64,000 bases of DNA from MED-G105 sp039814575. Lineage in GTDB: Bacteria; Pseudomonadota; Alphaproteobacteria; Caulobacterales; Parvularculaceae. The translations under genes were made by a program, and so were the position numbers. The notes under the pieces are model-generated. The model saw only the letters and a list, made by a program, of their open reading frames with translations, made no database searches and was not told the origin of the DNA. Location of the stretch: positions 7,165 to 71,164 of the forward strand of contig JBCCAY010000020.1 in assembly GCA_039814575.1 (NCBI GenBank), read 5' to 3'. Shown here one piece after another: positions 33,720 through 42,826 of the stretch; position 1 is the first letter of the stretch; every line of letters starts with the position of its first letter.

Positions 33720-35789
33720 TTACTTCGCCCAAATATTGCGAATTTTGTTGTGCCATTCTGGGAAACGGCGTTCTTCAAAGGCGGCGGCTTCGGCGGGCGT
33801 CAACAACACGCCGTCGCCTTCGCGATAGGCCGCGGCGAGGGGTTTGGGCAGCGGCGCGGTTTTGTCGTCGGCAAACGGCCCTTGCGGTTCAGCGAGAGAC
33901 AAAATGTAACGGCGCACGTCCGCGTCCGCTGGCGCTTCGACGCCGAGGCCGCCGTCTTTAGCCGAAGCGAGCGCGGGGTGTTTTAGTTCTTCGAGCGTGA
34001 AATTCATTCGAACGTCATAGGTGCGCTCGGCTTGATAGCGCAAAAAACGTTGCGCCGCATACCAACGGGTTTTGGTCTCGTCGTCGCCGCAGGTGGCGAG
34101 CTCCGCCCCGTTCGCGCCCCAGCGCCGTTCCGGGCAATGATAGGGGTCAAAAGAAATGTCCCACAAACGGTCCATGACGTGGGCGAGATTGAGGCGCACT
34201 CGGCTATTATCCGTACGCCAATAGGTGAACCGGCATTCTTCTTTTTCGGTGACGAAGGTGTCCCAAAGTTCGCGCGGCAGGTCTTCGCCATCGTAAGCGA
34301 CGCCCGGCGCGCCGTTTTCTAGATCGCTGATCAGTCTTTGCAATTCACGGCGCAATTCGATGAACGCCACTTTCAAGCGCGCATCTCGCGACGGCGTTGA
34401 ATAGGCTTCCCACTCGCCATAGGTTCCGAAAATGTTCGGCGGCAAACGGCCCGGATGGGGCTTTTCGTGCACCCGCGCAACGCGCGCGGCGTCGACGGCC
34501 CATTTGCGGTCTCTGATGGAGCCGCAAATCGTTTCGAGGCCGTTGCGGAACTCCGTCACCGGATTGTATTTGAAGTCAGGCGCGGCGAGGCGACGACGCA
34601 CATAATCATAGTAAGACAAACTGCGGTCGCCGACGCGGAATTCGCCGTTCTGCCACTTGCCGTCGGGGCTCGGAACGTTTCCGAGATATTGCTCCATCGA
34701 AAAGTCCGGGATGTCGGCGTTCTTAGCGCCTTTAATACGCCCACCCAGATAAAACCCGTCATCTGTTCTTTGCGCGCCCACAAGCGTGATTGGACGCCAC
34801 GCTTTAAGCCCGGCGCCGAGAGCCGGACCGGAGCGCATGAAATTCGCGCCATAAACAGTGCGCGTCACCGAACGGTCTGGGTGAGAGGCGATGACGAGAA
34901 TGCGCCCGTCTTCTAAGACATCGTAAACGATGCCCACATGGCCATAGATGTCATAGGCCAGAATGCCGGGGCGCACTGCGTCGCGATCGATCCGTACGGG
35001 GTAGAAATCGTCAAACGACGCGCCGCCGCCGGTTTCCGGATGGGTGCGGAACATCGCCGTGGAGACTTCCCTCGGCATACGCTGGATGAAGCCGGGCGCT
35101 GAAATCGCGCGGGAGCGGGCGACGCTGCGTCGGCCGACGACCACATTGCCGGCTTTCGAATAGCGTAAATCGTCGCCGCTTCGGTCGGCCGTGCGCATGG
35201 CGCTTTGGTAGGAAAACGGCAACGCGTTCTTCCAGGCGTAATAGGCGCGCAAAGTGTACGCCATGTCGGCGCAGTCGCCGTAGAATTCGGTTTCGTCGGT
35301 GTCGCGATAGGGGTTCGCCGGATTGTTAAGGCAGCTTTCAAGCGACGTGCAATCGGACCAGCCGATCGCTGCGACGAAGGCTTCGTAGCCCGCCTCATCC
35401 GCCGCGGCCCATTCTGTTTTGGCGATGCGCCAGGCTTTGCCGCCGTTCACGACGGGTGGGATCGTCGGCGCGAGGTTTGGAAGGGCGGTTTCGGTCGCCG
35501 TGGCGCTGGCGTCCAGGCGAACGGCTTGGCGGGTCATCTCGCTATCGGACGTCGCGCTGGCGGATGTCGCGCCGGCTTGCGTCGTCAATGCGGCGATTGA
35601 AACGAAGGCGGACGCTGCTGCGGCGCGCGAAAGTCCGCCTGCGGCGCACGAAAATCCGCCTGCGGCGCGCAGGGCGAAATAGCCTGCGGTCTTCGCTCGA
35701 CCGTCGGCGGTTTGTCGTCCCATCATCCCCATGATCGCCCGGCCGATAGCGGTTCCACCGCCGGCGATCGTCAAGCAACGCACTGTCAT
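33720..35789 (-). CDS. large secreted papain-fold (NlpC/P60-like) protein of unknown function
   Basis: A 689-residue protein, not recognised by name. An Ala-rich N-terminus (~residues 35-75) likely acts as export signal, with a repeat of CAAGGL/RAAGGF type reflecting 21-bp DNA repeats at 35621-35662. At about residues 171-179 YGDCADMAY supplies a candidate catalytic Cys, and YGHVGIVYDV near 282-291 with VIASHPDRS near 300 supplies His, an order and spacing like NlpC/P60 peptidoglycan hydrolases. The remaining ~350 residues are of unknown fold. The start of the longest frame is doubtful; an internal Met at about residues 20-23 (MGMM) is possible. It is divergent from a DUF1287 gene. Confidence 0.55.
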   Translation of the reverse strand: MTVRCLTIAGGGTAIGRAIMGMMGRQTADGRAKTAGYFALRAAGGFSCAAGGLSRAAAASAFVSIAALTTQAGATSASATSDSEMTRQAVRLDASATATETALPNLAPTIPPVVNGGKAWRIAKTEWAAADEAGYEAFVAAIGWSDCTSLESCLNNPANPYRDTDETEFYGDCADMAYTLRAYYAWKNALPFSYQSAMRTADRSGDDLRYSKAGNVVVGRRSVARSRAISAPGFIQRMPREVSTAMFRTHPETGGGASFDDFYPVRIDRDAVRPGILAYDIYGHVGIVYDVLEDGRILVIASHPDRSVTRTVYGANFMRSGPALGAGLKAWRPITLVGAQRTDDGFYLGGRIKGAKNADIPDFSMEQYLGNVPSPDGKWQNGEFRVGDRSLSYYDYVRRRLAAPDFKYNPVTEFRNGLETICGSIRDRKWAVDAARVARVHEKPHPGRLPPNIFGTYGEWEAYSTPSRDARLKVAFIELRRELQRLISDLENGAPGVAYDGEDLPRELWDTFVTEKEECRFTYWRTDNSRVRLNLAHVMDRLWDISFDPYHCPERRWGANGAELATCGDDETKTRWYAAQRFLRYQAERTYDVRMNFTLEELKHPALASAKDGGLGVEAPADADVRRYILSLAEPQGPFADDKTAPLPKPLAAAYREGDGVLLTPAEAAAFEERRFPEWHNKIRNIWAK
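35621..35662. repeat. two 21-bp direct repeats inside the large secreted protein gene
   Basis: Units CGGCGCGCGAAAGTCCGCCTG and CGGCGCACGAAAATCCGCCTG, with a third degraded copy after 35663. In frame they encode the Ala/Gly-rich signal-region repeat. Confidence 0.85.
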
Positions 35790-35792
35790 AGG

Positions 35793-35808
35793 AAGAGGTT
35801 AACCTCTT
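35793..35808. promoter_or_regulatory. 16-bp perfect palindrome at the start of the large secreted protein gene
   Basis: AAGAGGTTAACCTCTT, ending 4 bases upstream of the start codon on the minus strand. An operator or translation-blocking structure is possible. Confidence 0.35.
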
Positions 35809-35959
35809 GCGCGGCGTTGCGGTAGGCCCTTTGGCGGAGGAAATTTACCGCTTTCAGAGAGGTATTAAGCGCCCAGCGACTGAAATCCGCCGTGAAAAAG
35901 CGCTGTAACGCGCCCAATTCGGCCCTATCGCGGCCGCATCGGCCGGCGAAAAGCGCTTC

Positions 35960-36661
35960 ATGGCCAAGTTGCGTTTAAACCCCCGCCCGTCCGTTTTTTT
36001 CACCCTGCCGGCGGCGATTGTTATTGTCGCCGCGCTGAGCGCCGTTGAAGCGGCTGAGCTTCGCGCCGATCGGACAATCAGCGGGAGCGCCGAAAGTGCA
36101 GCGCGCGCCGGTGAAAGTACTTTAAATGAAATCTTGGGCGAGCGAATCGCCGCTGCGGCGCTCGCGCGCACGGCGGTCGCCGTCACCTATGATCCTGCGT
36201 ATCAGTCCTTGTCCTATCCAAACGGCGATGTCGCGGCGGATCGCGGCGTGTGCACCGATCTCGTCATCCGGTCCTTGCGCGCCGTCGGCGTCGACTTACA
36301 GCGGCGCGTCCATGAGGACATGCGCGCCGCGTTCGACGCCTATCCGAAACTCTGGGGCGCCAGCGGGCCGGACCGTAATATCGATCACAGACGGGTGCCG
36401 AACTTGGAGACGTATTTAACCCGAACGGGCGCGCGCTTGCCGGCGAGCGATGACCCTCGCGACTATCAGCCCGGCGATATTATTGCGTGGAATTTGCGTG
36501 GACGCGCCGGCGTCTTGCCGCATATCGGCGTCGTCACCGACGAAAAAGGCCCGTCCGGCTGGCCGAAAGTCGTTCACAATATCGGTCGCGGCCCTCAGCA
36601 CGAGGATGTTTTACTGCTCTGGCCGATCACCGGGCGGTATCGACTGACGAGCGTTAAATGA
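35960..36661 (+). CDS. DUF1287 secreted protein
   Basis: A 233-residue exported protein with a hydrophobic segment at 11-31 and the DUF1287 domain: VAVTYDPAYQSLSYPNGDVAADRGVCTDLVIRSLRAVGVDLQ with conserved Cys98, HRRVPNLETYL, and LPHIGVVTD. The family is papain-like and often annotated with peptidoglycan or amidase functions, unproven here. It ends 16 bases before the convergent gluQ stop. The shared 170-bp upstream region contains the palindrome at 35793-35808. Confidence 0.85.
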   Translation: MAKLRLNPRPSVFFTLPAAIVIVAALSAVEAAELRADRTISGSAESAARAGESTLNEILGERIAAAALARTAVAVTYDPAYQSLSYPNGDVAADRGVCTDLVIRSLRAVGVDLQRRVHEDMRAAFDAYPKLWGASGPDRNIDHRRVPNLETYLTRTGARLPASDDPRDYQPGDIIAWNLRGRAGVLPHIGVVTDEKGPSGWPKVVHNIGRGPQHEDVLLLWPITGRYRLTSVK

Positions 36662-36677
36662 TCTGTTGTCCGCTGCT

Positions 36678-37577
36678 TTAGAGGTCGAGCCGGCGACGAA
36701 TGTCCCCAGGCGTCGCGCCGTTCTCGCGTAAGTCGCTGATTGTCGCCGCCTTATCGCGTTTGGCGAGGCGTTTACCGTCGGCGTCGGTGAGTAGGGGGTG
36801 ATGGCGATAAATCGGCGTCGGCGCGTCGAGGAGTTTTTGCAAGAGCACATGCAGGTGCGCCGCCTCAGCGAGATCTTGTCCGCGAATGACATGGGTGACG
36901 CCTTGGCGAGCGTCGTCGAAAACGCAGGCGAGATGATAAGCGACGCCGCCTTCCTTGCGACCGATAACGGCGTCGCCGAAGGGCGTCGGGTCGGCTTTTA
37001 CCGTTTTTGCCTCGGCGGCCTCTTGCTCCCCGGCGTCTTTCCCGCCGGCGCTGTCCCAGCCGATATCGTCAACGATGAAGCGCATGTCGTGATAGGCCGC
37101 GCCAAGGCGCTCCCTACACGCCTTAAGGGAAAGACGCCAGGCGAACGGCGCGCCTTTGGCGAGTCTCGCTTCTTCCTCATCAGGTTGAAGCGCTTCGCCC
37201 GTGTACGTCGTCCGTGATTCGGGTTTTTGATGCGGCGCGCGGGATATGGCGTCGGCGACTTCCTTTCTGGTTTTGAAACAGCGGTAAACGAGGCCCTCGG
37301 TCGCGAGCTGATCAATAACCGCGCGGTAGTCGGACAAATGTTCCGACTGGCGCAACACCGGCGACGCCCAATCCAGACCCAGCCATTTTAGATCTTCATA
37401 GATAGCATCTTCGAAGGCTCGTTTGCAGCGGGTTTCGTCGATGTCTTCAATTCTTAACAAAAACTGTCCGCCCGCCGCGCGCGCCGCGTCGAAGGCGACG
37501 AGCGCCGAATACGCATGGCCTAGATGTAACCGTCCGGTGGGCGAGGGGGCGAAGCGCGTCACAAAATCTTGGGCCAT
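36678..37577 (-). CDS. gluQ: glutamyl-Q tRNA(Asp) synthetase
   Basis: A 299-residue truncated glutamyl-tRNA synthetase. It starts MAQDFVTRFAPSPTGRLHLGHAYSALVAFD with the HIGH-like GHLGHA motif, and has the KMSKS counterpart KRLAKRDKAATI near the C-terminus, but lacks the anticodon-binding domain. GluQ-RS attaches glutamate to queuosine of tRNA-Asp. The frame opens earlier at 37619, but no ribosome site precedes those starts; the ATG at 37577 gives the family N-terminus. It is convergent with the DUF1287 gene. Confidence 0.93.
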   Translation of the reverse strand: MAQDFVTRFAPSPTGRLHLGHAYSALVAFDAARAAGGQFLLRIEDIDETRCKRAFEDAIYEDLKWLGLDWASPVLRQSEHLSDYRAVIDQLATEGLVYRCFKTRKEVADAISRAPHQKPESRTTYTGEALQPDEEEARLAKGAPFAWRLSLKACRERLGAAYHDMRFIVDDIGWDSAGGKDAGEQEAAEAKTVKADPTPFGDAVIGRKEGGVAYHLACVFDDARQGVTHVIRGQDLAEAAHLHVLLQKLLDAPTPIYRHHPLLTDADGKRLAKRDKAATISDLRENGATPGDIRRRLDL

Positions 37578-37863
37578 CGATCCAACCGCCATGAATTCGT
37601 TAATGGTTTCTATTCCCACTATTTAGCGTCGTTCGCCGTGGTCAAAAATATTTATTGCCGCCCCCCTTGCGTTTCGCTTTTTGGAAGCGCAGAAGGGAAG
37701 AGCGTACCGCCGGCAAGCGTCGGGGGTCGAGGGCGAGCGAAAGCCCCTCGGGACAAATAACGGGTCGGCGCAACCGTATCGTAACAATCTGTAATCGCCC
37801 TTTCGGGGGTGGTCGCCGTAATCGGCGTCTTGAATGGTCACCTTGTGTAAGGGGGATGGTGCC

Positions 37864-39027
37864 ATGAGCGTTCGTGAGTTTATTCTGCTTGCGTTCATTT
37901 GCCTGATCTGGGGGTTTCACTACGTCTTTTTAAAGGCCGTAGCCGAGATTGTGCCGCCGCTTTTCTATGTGGCGATGCGCATGGGGCTTGTGGCGCTTTT
38001 GTTAAGCCCGTTTTTGCGGTGGCGGCCGGATCAGCTTGGCAAGCTCTTGGGGGCGGGCTTTTGCCTGGGCGGTTTGCACTTGGCGTTGATCATGTTCGGC
38101 CTATCCATGGCGCCGGCGTCTGCGGCTGCTGTCGCCGTTGAGCTTTATACGCCCTTTGCGACAATCCTCGCGATATTCTTCCTTGGCGAGAAAGTCGGTT
38201 GGCGGCGTGGGCTTGGCGTGACGCTTGCGTTTCTAGGCGTCGCGATCATCGCTTTGCAGGGGCACGCTGGTGGTTCAAGTGGCGGTTTAGGCGACGCGCG
38301 ACTTATCGGTGTTCTTTGTGTCGCCGGCGGTGCCTTTATTGAAGCGTGCGGATCAATCATTTTGAAGCGCATTAAAGACATGCGTGCGATTGAGATTTCC
38401 GCGTTCATGGCCCTTATCGGCGCGATTATTTTAAGTGGTCTTTCGTTTACTTTTGAAACGGGTCAGTTGGCGCTTATGCAATCGCCGGAACGCAATAAAA
38501 TTATTGGCGTTCTGCTTTATTCAGCAGTTGGCGCATCATTATTCGGGCATACCGCCTATTACTGGCTGTTGCGGCGTTTGCCGATCGCCATGGTGGCGCC
38601 GAGCGGGCTTATCGCGACGGTGATCGCCGTCATTGCCGCTGTTGTCTTTCTTGGTGAAACCGCGACCCCGCAATTAATTGTCGGTTCTCTGACGTCGCTC
38701 GTTGGCGTCGCTATTATCCTGGTGCGCTCCGGCGGCGCGGCGCCGGCCCTCGGCGTGCGTGGCTTCTTCTTTTTCCGGCGGGGATTCCAGGCGATGATGA
38801 AGGGCGGCCGCAGTTTTGGTCTGACGCATAAATCCCAAAGGCGCCATATGCGTGAGGGCCAGGCGTCAGAGGGCCAGGCTTCAGAAGGTCAGGCTTCAGA
38901 AGGTCAGGCGCTACAGGATCAGACGCAAGAGCGCGCACCTCATAAGCGTGGCCAGGAACGAAAACAAAAGCGCGCTTCATCCAAGATGATGAAGGCGCGC
39001 ATACTGCCCAAAGCGGCCGTCGAATAG
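37864..39027 (+). CDS. EamA family transporter with repeat-containing C-terminal tail
   Basis: A 387-residue DMT-superfamily transporter with ten hydrophobic helices in two EamA repeats (IWGFHYVFLKAVAEIVPPLFYVAMRMG and AFIEACGSIILKRI...). The ATG at 37864 has AAGGGGG upstream. The last ~65 residues are not membrane: they contain EGQAS repeats from residue 331 (15-bp tandem DNA repeats at 38854-38913) and a basic tail. Function of relatives is metabolite or drug efflux; substrate unknown. The next gene is a paralogue, so the pair arose by tandem duplication. Confidence 0.88.
   Translation: MSVREFILLAFICLIWGFHYVFLKAVAEIVPPLFYVAMRMGLVALLLSPFLRWRPDQLGKLLGAGFCLGGLHLALIMFGLSMAPASAAAVAVELYTPFATILAIFFLGEKVGWRRGLGVTLAFLGVAIIALQGHAGGSSGGLGDARLIGVLCVAGGAFIEACGSIILKRIKDMRAIEISAFMALIGAIILSGLSFTFETGQLALMQSPERNKIIGVLLYSAVGASLFGHTAYYWLLRRLPIAMVAPSGLIATVIAVIAAVVFLGETATPQLIVGSLTSLVGVAIILVRSGGAAPALGVRGFFFFRRGFQAMMKGGRSFGLTHKSQRRHMREGQASEGQASEGQASEGQALQDQTQERAPHKRGQERKQKRASSKMMKARILPKAAVE
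38854..38913 (+). repeat. 15-bp in-frame tandem repeat, four copies
   Basis: Unit GAGGGCCAGGCGTCA with one to four changes per copy, encoding EGQAS-EGQAS-EGQAS-EGQAL in the EamA transporter tail. Confidence 0.95.
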
Positions 39028-39316
39028 CTGCGCTTTTCGTAGTTTCGAGGAGTTGGGATTCAGGAGGTCGCCGCTGGGACGCCTCCTCGACCCAAAAAAC
39101 GGCTCGCTTTCCCGTTCAATTCGACTTGATTCTCAGGTTTCCAGACGCCGCCGTAAGCGTCCTTCATAGGGCCGACACGCGAAAAGCGCTTTTGGATAAT
39201 CCTGGGCAAGGGGCGGGCGCCATGTTTGGGGCGTTCATCTCATCATTATAAAGACTTTTGCGGAAGCGGCGCCGCAGCACAGAAAAAGTTAAAGGCGTGA
39301 GGAAAGGGATCACGTT

Positions 39317-40342
39317 ATGAGCATTCGGTATTTTATCATTCTCTTGGCGATCTGCGTTATTTGGACGTTCCAGCCGATTATTATGAAAGGCCTCTCTGAC
39401 GAGACGCCGCCTTTGTTTTTTGTCGCCATGCGGATGACGTTGGTGGCGTTGGCGCTCAGCCCATTTTTGCGGTGGCGTCCCCACAACACCTTGCGCTTGC
39501 TGGCCGTCGGCGTGTGCCTGGGCGGGCCTCATTTCGTGCTCTTTCTCTTGGGGTTAACCCTTGCGCCGGCGTCCGCCGCGGTAATTGTCGGCGAACTTTA
39601 TACGCCTTTCGTTACGATCCTCGCGGTTATTTTCTTAGGCGAGCAAGTGCGGTGGCGTCGCGGTGTTGGCGTCGCGCTCGCTTTTCTGGGCGTTGTCGTG
39701 ATTGCGTGGCCGAATGAGGCGGTGAGCGGCGGTCGTTTGGCGGCTGTGGGTCTCGCGTGCGTCGCTTTGTCCGCCCTCGTTGAATCGTTCGGCACCATCG
39801 CGCTGAAACAAATCCAAGACATGCGCGCGATCGAAATCTCAGCGGTGACGTCTCTTATCGGCGCGATCGTCCTATGGGGCGCGACCGCGACGTTTGAAAG
39901 CGGCCAATGGGCGGTGCTGCAATCAGAGAGCCGAACACTGATTATCGGCGGCCTTCTGTATTCGGCGTTCGCGACGTCGATGGTTGCGCACACGGCTTAT
40001 TATTGGTTGTTGCAACGCTTGCCGATCGCCGTTCTGGCGCCGAGCGCCCTGATCGGCACGGTCATGTCCGTTATCGCTGCTGTGGTGATCTTCAACGAGC
40101 CAGTGACGGTGCAATTGGTCGTCGGCGGCGTCGTGACCCTTATCGGCATCGGCGTGATTTTGATCCGTGTCAGCCAACGTCCGGCGGGCGTTGGCCCTGC
40201 GCCGTTCTTGTTTGTCCGTCGCGGCTTCCGGGCCTTGATGCGCAGTCCGCGCCAATTCCCTTTTGTGAAGGGCGCACCGTTTTTCCGTCAAAGAGAACAA
40301 AAAAATACAGAACGGGAAAAACAGTCCGTTGAAAACGACTGA
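39317..40342 (+). CDS. EamA family transporter, paralogue of the preceding gene
   Basis: A 341-residue DMT transporter with ten hydrophobic segments: IWTFQPIIMKGLSDETPPLFFVAMRMT, VESFGTIALKQIQDMRAIEIS and IGTVMSVIAAVVIFNEPVTVQLVVG. It shares these blocks with the preceding transporter, including the RAIEIS loop, and ends in a basic/acidic tail without the EGQAS repeats. A 289-bp gap separates the two and shows nothing recognisable. It is convergent with tldD and followed by a 16-bp tandem repeat that begins inside its stop codon. Confidence 0.9.
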   Translation: MSIRYFIILLAICVIWTFQPIIMKGLSDETPPLFFVAMRMTLVALALSPFLRWRPHNTLRLLAVGVCLGGPHFVLFLLGLTLAPASAAVIVGELYTPFVTILAVIFLGEQVRWRRGVGVALAFLGVVVIAWPNEAVSGGRLAAVGLACVALSALVESFGTIALKQIQDMRAIEISAVTSLIGAIVLWGATATFESGQWAVLQSESRTLIIGGLLYSAFATSMVAHTAYYWLLQRLPIAVLAPSALIGTVMSVIAAVVIFNEPVTVQLVVGGVVTLIGIGVILIRVSQRPAGVGPAPFLFVRRGFRALMRSPRQFPFVKGAPFFRQREQKNTEREKQSVEND

Positions 40343-40401
40343 ACTGCGGAAAGACTGAACTGCGGAAAGACTGAGCTGCGGAAAGACTGAGCTGCGGAAC
40401 G
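40338..40401. repeat. 16-bp tandem repeat, four copies
   Basis: Unit ACTGAACTGCGGAAAG, copies 1-2 identical, copies 3-4 with G for A at one position and copy 4 with one more change; a decayed fifth copy follows. It overlaps the EamA stop codon and lies in the convergent gap before tldD. Confidence 0.95.
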
Positions 40402-40454
40402 ACTGGGCGGCGGTTAGCGCTGCTCAGTCGCGTTGTCGCTGGCGGGCGGCGGCT

Positions 40455-41873
40455 TTACGCCGCTGCGCCGCCGACGGTTAGGGCGTCGACTTTAATCGTC
40501 GGTTGCCCGACGCCGACCGGCACGCCTTGGCCGGATTTGCCGCAAACGCCGACGCCTGGATCGAGCGCGAAATCGTTCCCGATCATCGAAACGCGCGTCA
40601 AAACGCTCGGTCCGTCGCCGATGAGCGCAACGTTCTTCAGCGGCGCGCCGACAACGCCGTTCTGAACGCGATAAGCTTCGGTGCAGTTGAAGACGAACTT
40701 GCCGGAGGTAATGTCCACTTGGCCGCCGGAGAAATTAACGGCGTAGATGCCGTCTTTCACCGACGCGATGATTTCCTTCGGGTCATGTTGACCGTCGAGC
40801 ATGAAGGTGTTGGTCATGCGCGGCATCGGCTGGTGGGCATAGCTTTCGCGGCGTCCATTGCCGGTGGGCGCGACGCCCATCAAGCGGGCGTTCAAGCGAT
40901 CTTGCATGTAGCCGACAAGAATACCGTCTTCGATCAGAGTCGTGCGGCCCGTCGGCGTGCCTTCATCGTCGACGGCGAGCGAGCCGCGGCGGCCGGGCAA
41001 TGTGCCATCATCGACAACGGTGACGCCGGGTGCGGCGACGCGTTCGCCAAGGCGATCGGCGAAGGCTGATTCTTTTTTGCGGTTGAAGTCGCCCTCAAGG
41101 CCGTGACCGACGGCTTCGTGCAGCAAGACGCCCGTCCATCCGGAGCCGAGCACGACTTCCATTTCGCCAGCCGGCGCGGGTTCGGCTTCTAAATTGACGA
41201 GCGCTTGGCGCAGCGCTTCGTCCACTTGGCCGCGCCAGGCTTCGGGTGACACGTAAGCGGAATAATCGGCGCGTCCGCCGGCGCCGTGACTACCGGATTC
41301 CTGGCGGTCGCCGTCGCCGGCCGTGACCGAGACGTTCAGACGAACAAGCGGACGCACATCGCGGATGATCTCGCCGCCGGGGCGGAAGATCTCGACCATC
41401 GACCATTCGCCAGAGAGCGAGGCGGACACTTGTCGAACGCGCGGGTCTTTGTCGCGGGCATATGAATTGATGTCTTCTAAGAGCTTGGTTTTTTCTGCGA
41501 ACGTCATGGCGTCAAGCGGATTGGCGTCCGGGTAGAGAATGCGATTCGTGCGGGCCGGGCCGTCGGCATAGGTTCCGCTTGCGCCCGACTTAACGGCCGA
41601 AACGGCCGCCGCGGCGCGGCCGAGAGCGGCGTCGGAAAACTCCGACGCGTGGGCGTAGCCTGTTGATTCGCCGCAGACCGCGCGCAGGCCGAAGCCTTGG
41701 TCGACGTCGTAGGTCGCGGTTTTCAGCCGGTTATCATCGAAGACGAACGCTTCGGACTGGCTGTATTCCACATAAAGCTCGCCGTCGTCGGCGCCGGTGA
41801 GGGCGTCGTCCAGCAGGGTTTGGGCGCGGGTTTCGCTAAGGCCGGCGCGGGCCAGAAGATCTGATTTTGTCAT
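40455..41873 (-). CDS. tldD: TldD-type metalloprotease
   Basis: A 472-residue U62 protease, close to the usual ~480. The zinc motif LLHEAVGHGLEGDFN (HExxxH) is at about residue 250 and the remaining family blocks DPRVRQVSASLSGEW, GRTTLIEDG and HQPMPRMTNTFMLDGQHDP are present. TldD works with TldE to mature peptide modifications and antitoxin CcdA. The long frame continues 98 codons upstream, but that part is Arg-rich, overlaps no known domain and lies opposite the next gene's 5' region; the ATG at 41873 starts MTKSDLLARAGLS. No clear ribosome site is seen. Confidence 0.93.
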   Translation of the reverse strand: MTKSDLLARAGLSETRAQTLLDDALTGADDGELYVEYSQSEAFVFDDNRLKTATYDVDQGFGLRAVCGESTGYAHASEFSDAALGRAAAAVSAVKSGASGTYADGPARTNRILYPDANPLDAMTFAEKTKLLEDINSYARDKDPRVRQVSASLSGEWSMVEIFRPGGEIIRDVRPLVRLNVSVTAGDGDRQESGSHGAGGRADYSAYVSPEAWRGQVDEALRQALVNLEAEPAPAGEMEVVLGSGWTGVLLHEAVGHGLEGDFNRKKESAFADRLGERVAAPGVTVVDDGTLPGRRGSLAVDDEGTPTGRTTLIEDGILVGYMQDRLNARLMGVAPTGNGRRESYAHQPMPRMTNTFMLDGQHDPKEIIASVKDGIYAVNFSGGQVDITSGKFVFNCTEAYRVQNGVVGAPLKNVALIGDGPSVLTRVSMIGNDFALDPGVGVCGKSGQGVPVGVGQPTIKVDALTVGGAAA

Positions 41874-42044
41874 AGGCGTGAATCTAGGCGCCGCCGGGCG
41901 CCGCTGCAACCGATCTTGGCTGCGGTTCGCTCGCGCCGCCGCCGCGCCCCAGCAAAACTGACACGCTTTTTGCAAAGCCCGCTTAACTCTCGCAGGCGAT
42001 TCGCCGCGGCGTTTATTAACGCTTCCAATCAGGAGCCCTTGTTT

Positions 42045-42716
42045 ATGTCGTTTCTTCGCAACGTAGTTTTTGGCGCTGCGTTCGCCATGACGGCGCCGAG
42101 CGCTTACGCAGCGACGGTGACGTTCACCGATCGCGTCGCTTTCGAAGCTGCAGCCGGCGGCGTTCAAACGGAAGATTTCTCCAGCCAGACCGTCGGGCTT
42201 CTCGCAGAAAACACGGCGAATGGCGGCTTTAACGGCTTCACGGTGACGTGGTCCGACGTTTCAGGGTCGAATATGGGCGTTGGGATCGACGATCCGGGCT
42301 TCGATAACCGTCTGGCGTGGGGGGAAGACCTTTTCTTTAACGGGTCCGGGCAGGTCGGTCCGACCATCACGCTCGAATTCGACGCGCCGATTTTGGCGAT
42401 CGGCTTTGATTGGTTCGATGACGACACGACCGATGTCTATTCGCTGACTGTTGGCGGCGAAACTTTTGTTAACGGCCCGTTTGACTCAAACGGCAGCGGC
42501 GACGGGTTCTTCGGCCTCGTCAGCGATGTTGGGTTCTCAACGCTGGTTTTCACCTCAACGGCCCAAGGCGGCTTTGTGCGACCGTTTGGCGTCGACAATA
42601 TCGCCTACGCGCTAGAGCCGAACGTCGTTCCTTTGCCGGCGGGACTGCCCCTGCTGCTGACAGGGCTCGCCGGACTTAGTTTCGCTGGCCGTCGCAAATC
42701 CGCCGACGCTCTTTAA
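42045..42716 (+). CDS. VPLPA-CTERM sorting domain protein
   Basis: A 223-residue secreted protein with a signal peptide (SFLRNVVFGAAFAMTAPSAYA), a beta-rich extracellular domain (VQTEDFSSQTVG, ITLEFDAPILAIGFDWFDDDT, FGVDNIAYAL) of the kind found in surface or biofilm matrix PEP-CTERM proteins, and the C-terminal sorting signal NVVPLPAGLPLLLTGLAGL with a basic tail (GRRKSADAL). The ATG at 42045 has AGGAG 9 bases upstream; the frame is open further upstream with an unlikely Arg-rich start. A terminator at 42787-42826 closes it. Confidence 0.88.
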   Translation: MSFLRNVVFGAAFAMTAPSAYAATVTFTDRVAFEAAAGGVQTEDFSSQTVGLLAENTANGGFNGFTVTWSDVSGSNMGVGIDDPGFDNRLAWGEDLFFNGSGQVGPTITLEFDAPILAIGFDWFDDDTTDVYSLTVGGETFVNGPFDSNGSGDGFFGLVSDVGFSTLVFTSTAQGGFVRPFGVDNIAYALEPNVVPLPAGLPLLLTGLAGLSFAGRRKSADAL

Positions 42717-42786
42717 CGCGTCGGCTGTAAGACGCCGTTTGGGGACGGCGCAAAATCAAGAACAATAAGAAACGCTTTGAAAACTC

Positions 42787-42826
42787 AACGTCGTCCGTTT
42801 TGCGCGGGCGGCGTTTTGTATTTTTA
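42787..42826 (+). terminator. terminator after the VPLPA-CTERM gene
   Basis: Stem AACGTCGTCCG with CGGGCGGCGTT (11 bp, two G-U wobbles) around TTTTGCG, then TTGTATTTTT. A weaker CGCCGT/ACGGCG hairpin precedes it at 42733-42750. The remaining 230 bases to ctaC hold the ctaC promoter and nothing else recognised. Confidence 0.75.

Noticed and set aside
35793..35808. Ribosome site inside the palindrome for the large secreted protein
   Set aside because: AAGAGG is too far (about 13 bases) from the start codon to be a good ribosome site; kept only as an operator candidate.
40455..42167. Long version of TldD starting at 42167
   Set aside because: The first 98 codons are Arg-rich, lack family similarity and cover the 5' region of the divergent VPLPA-CTERM gene.
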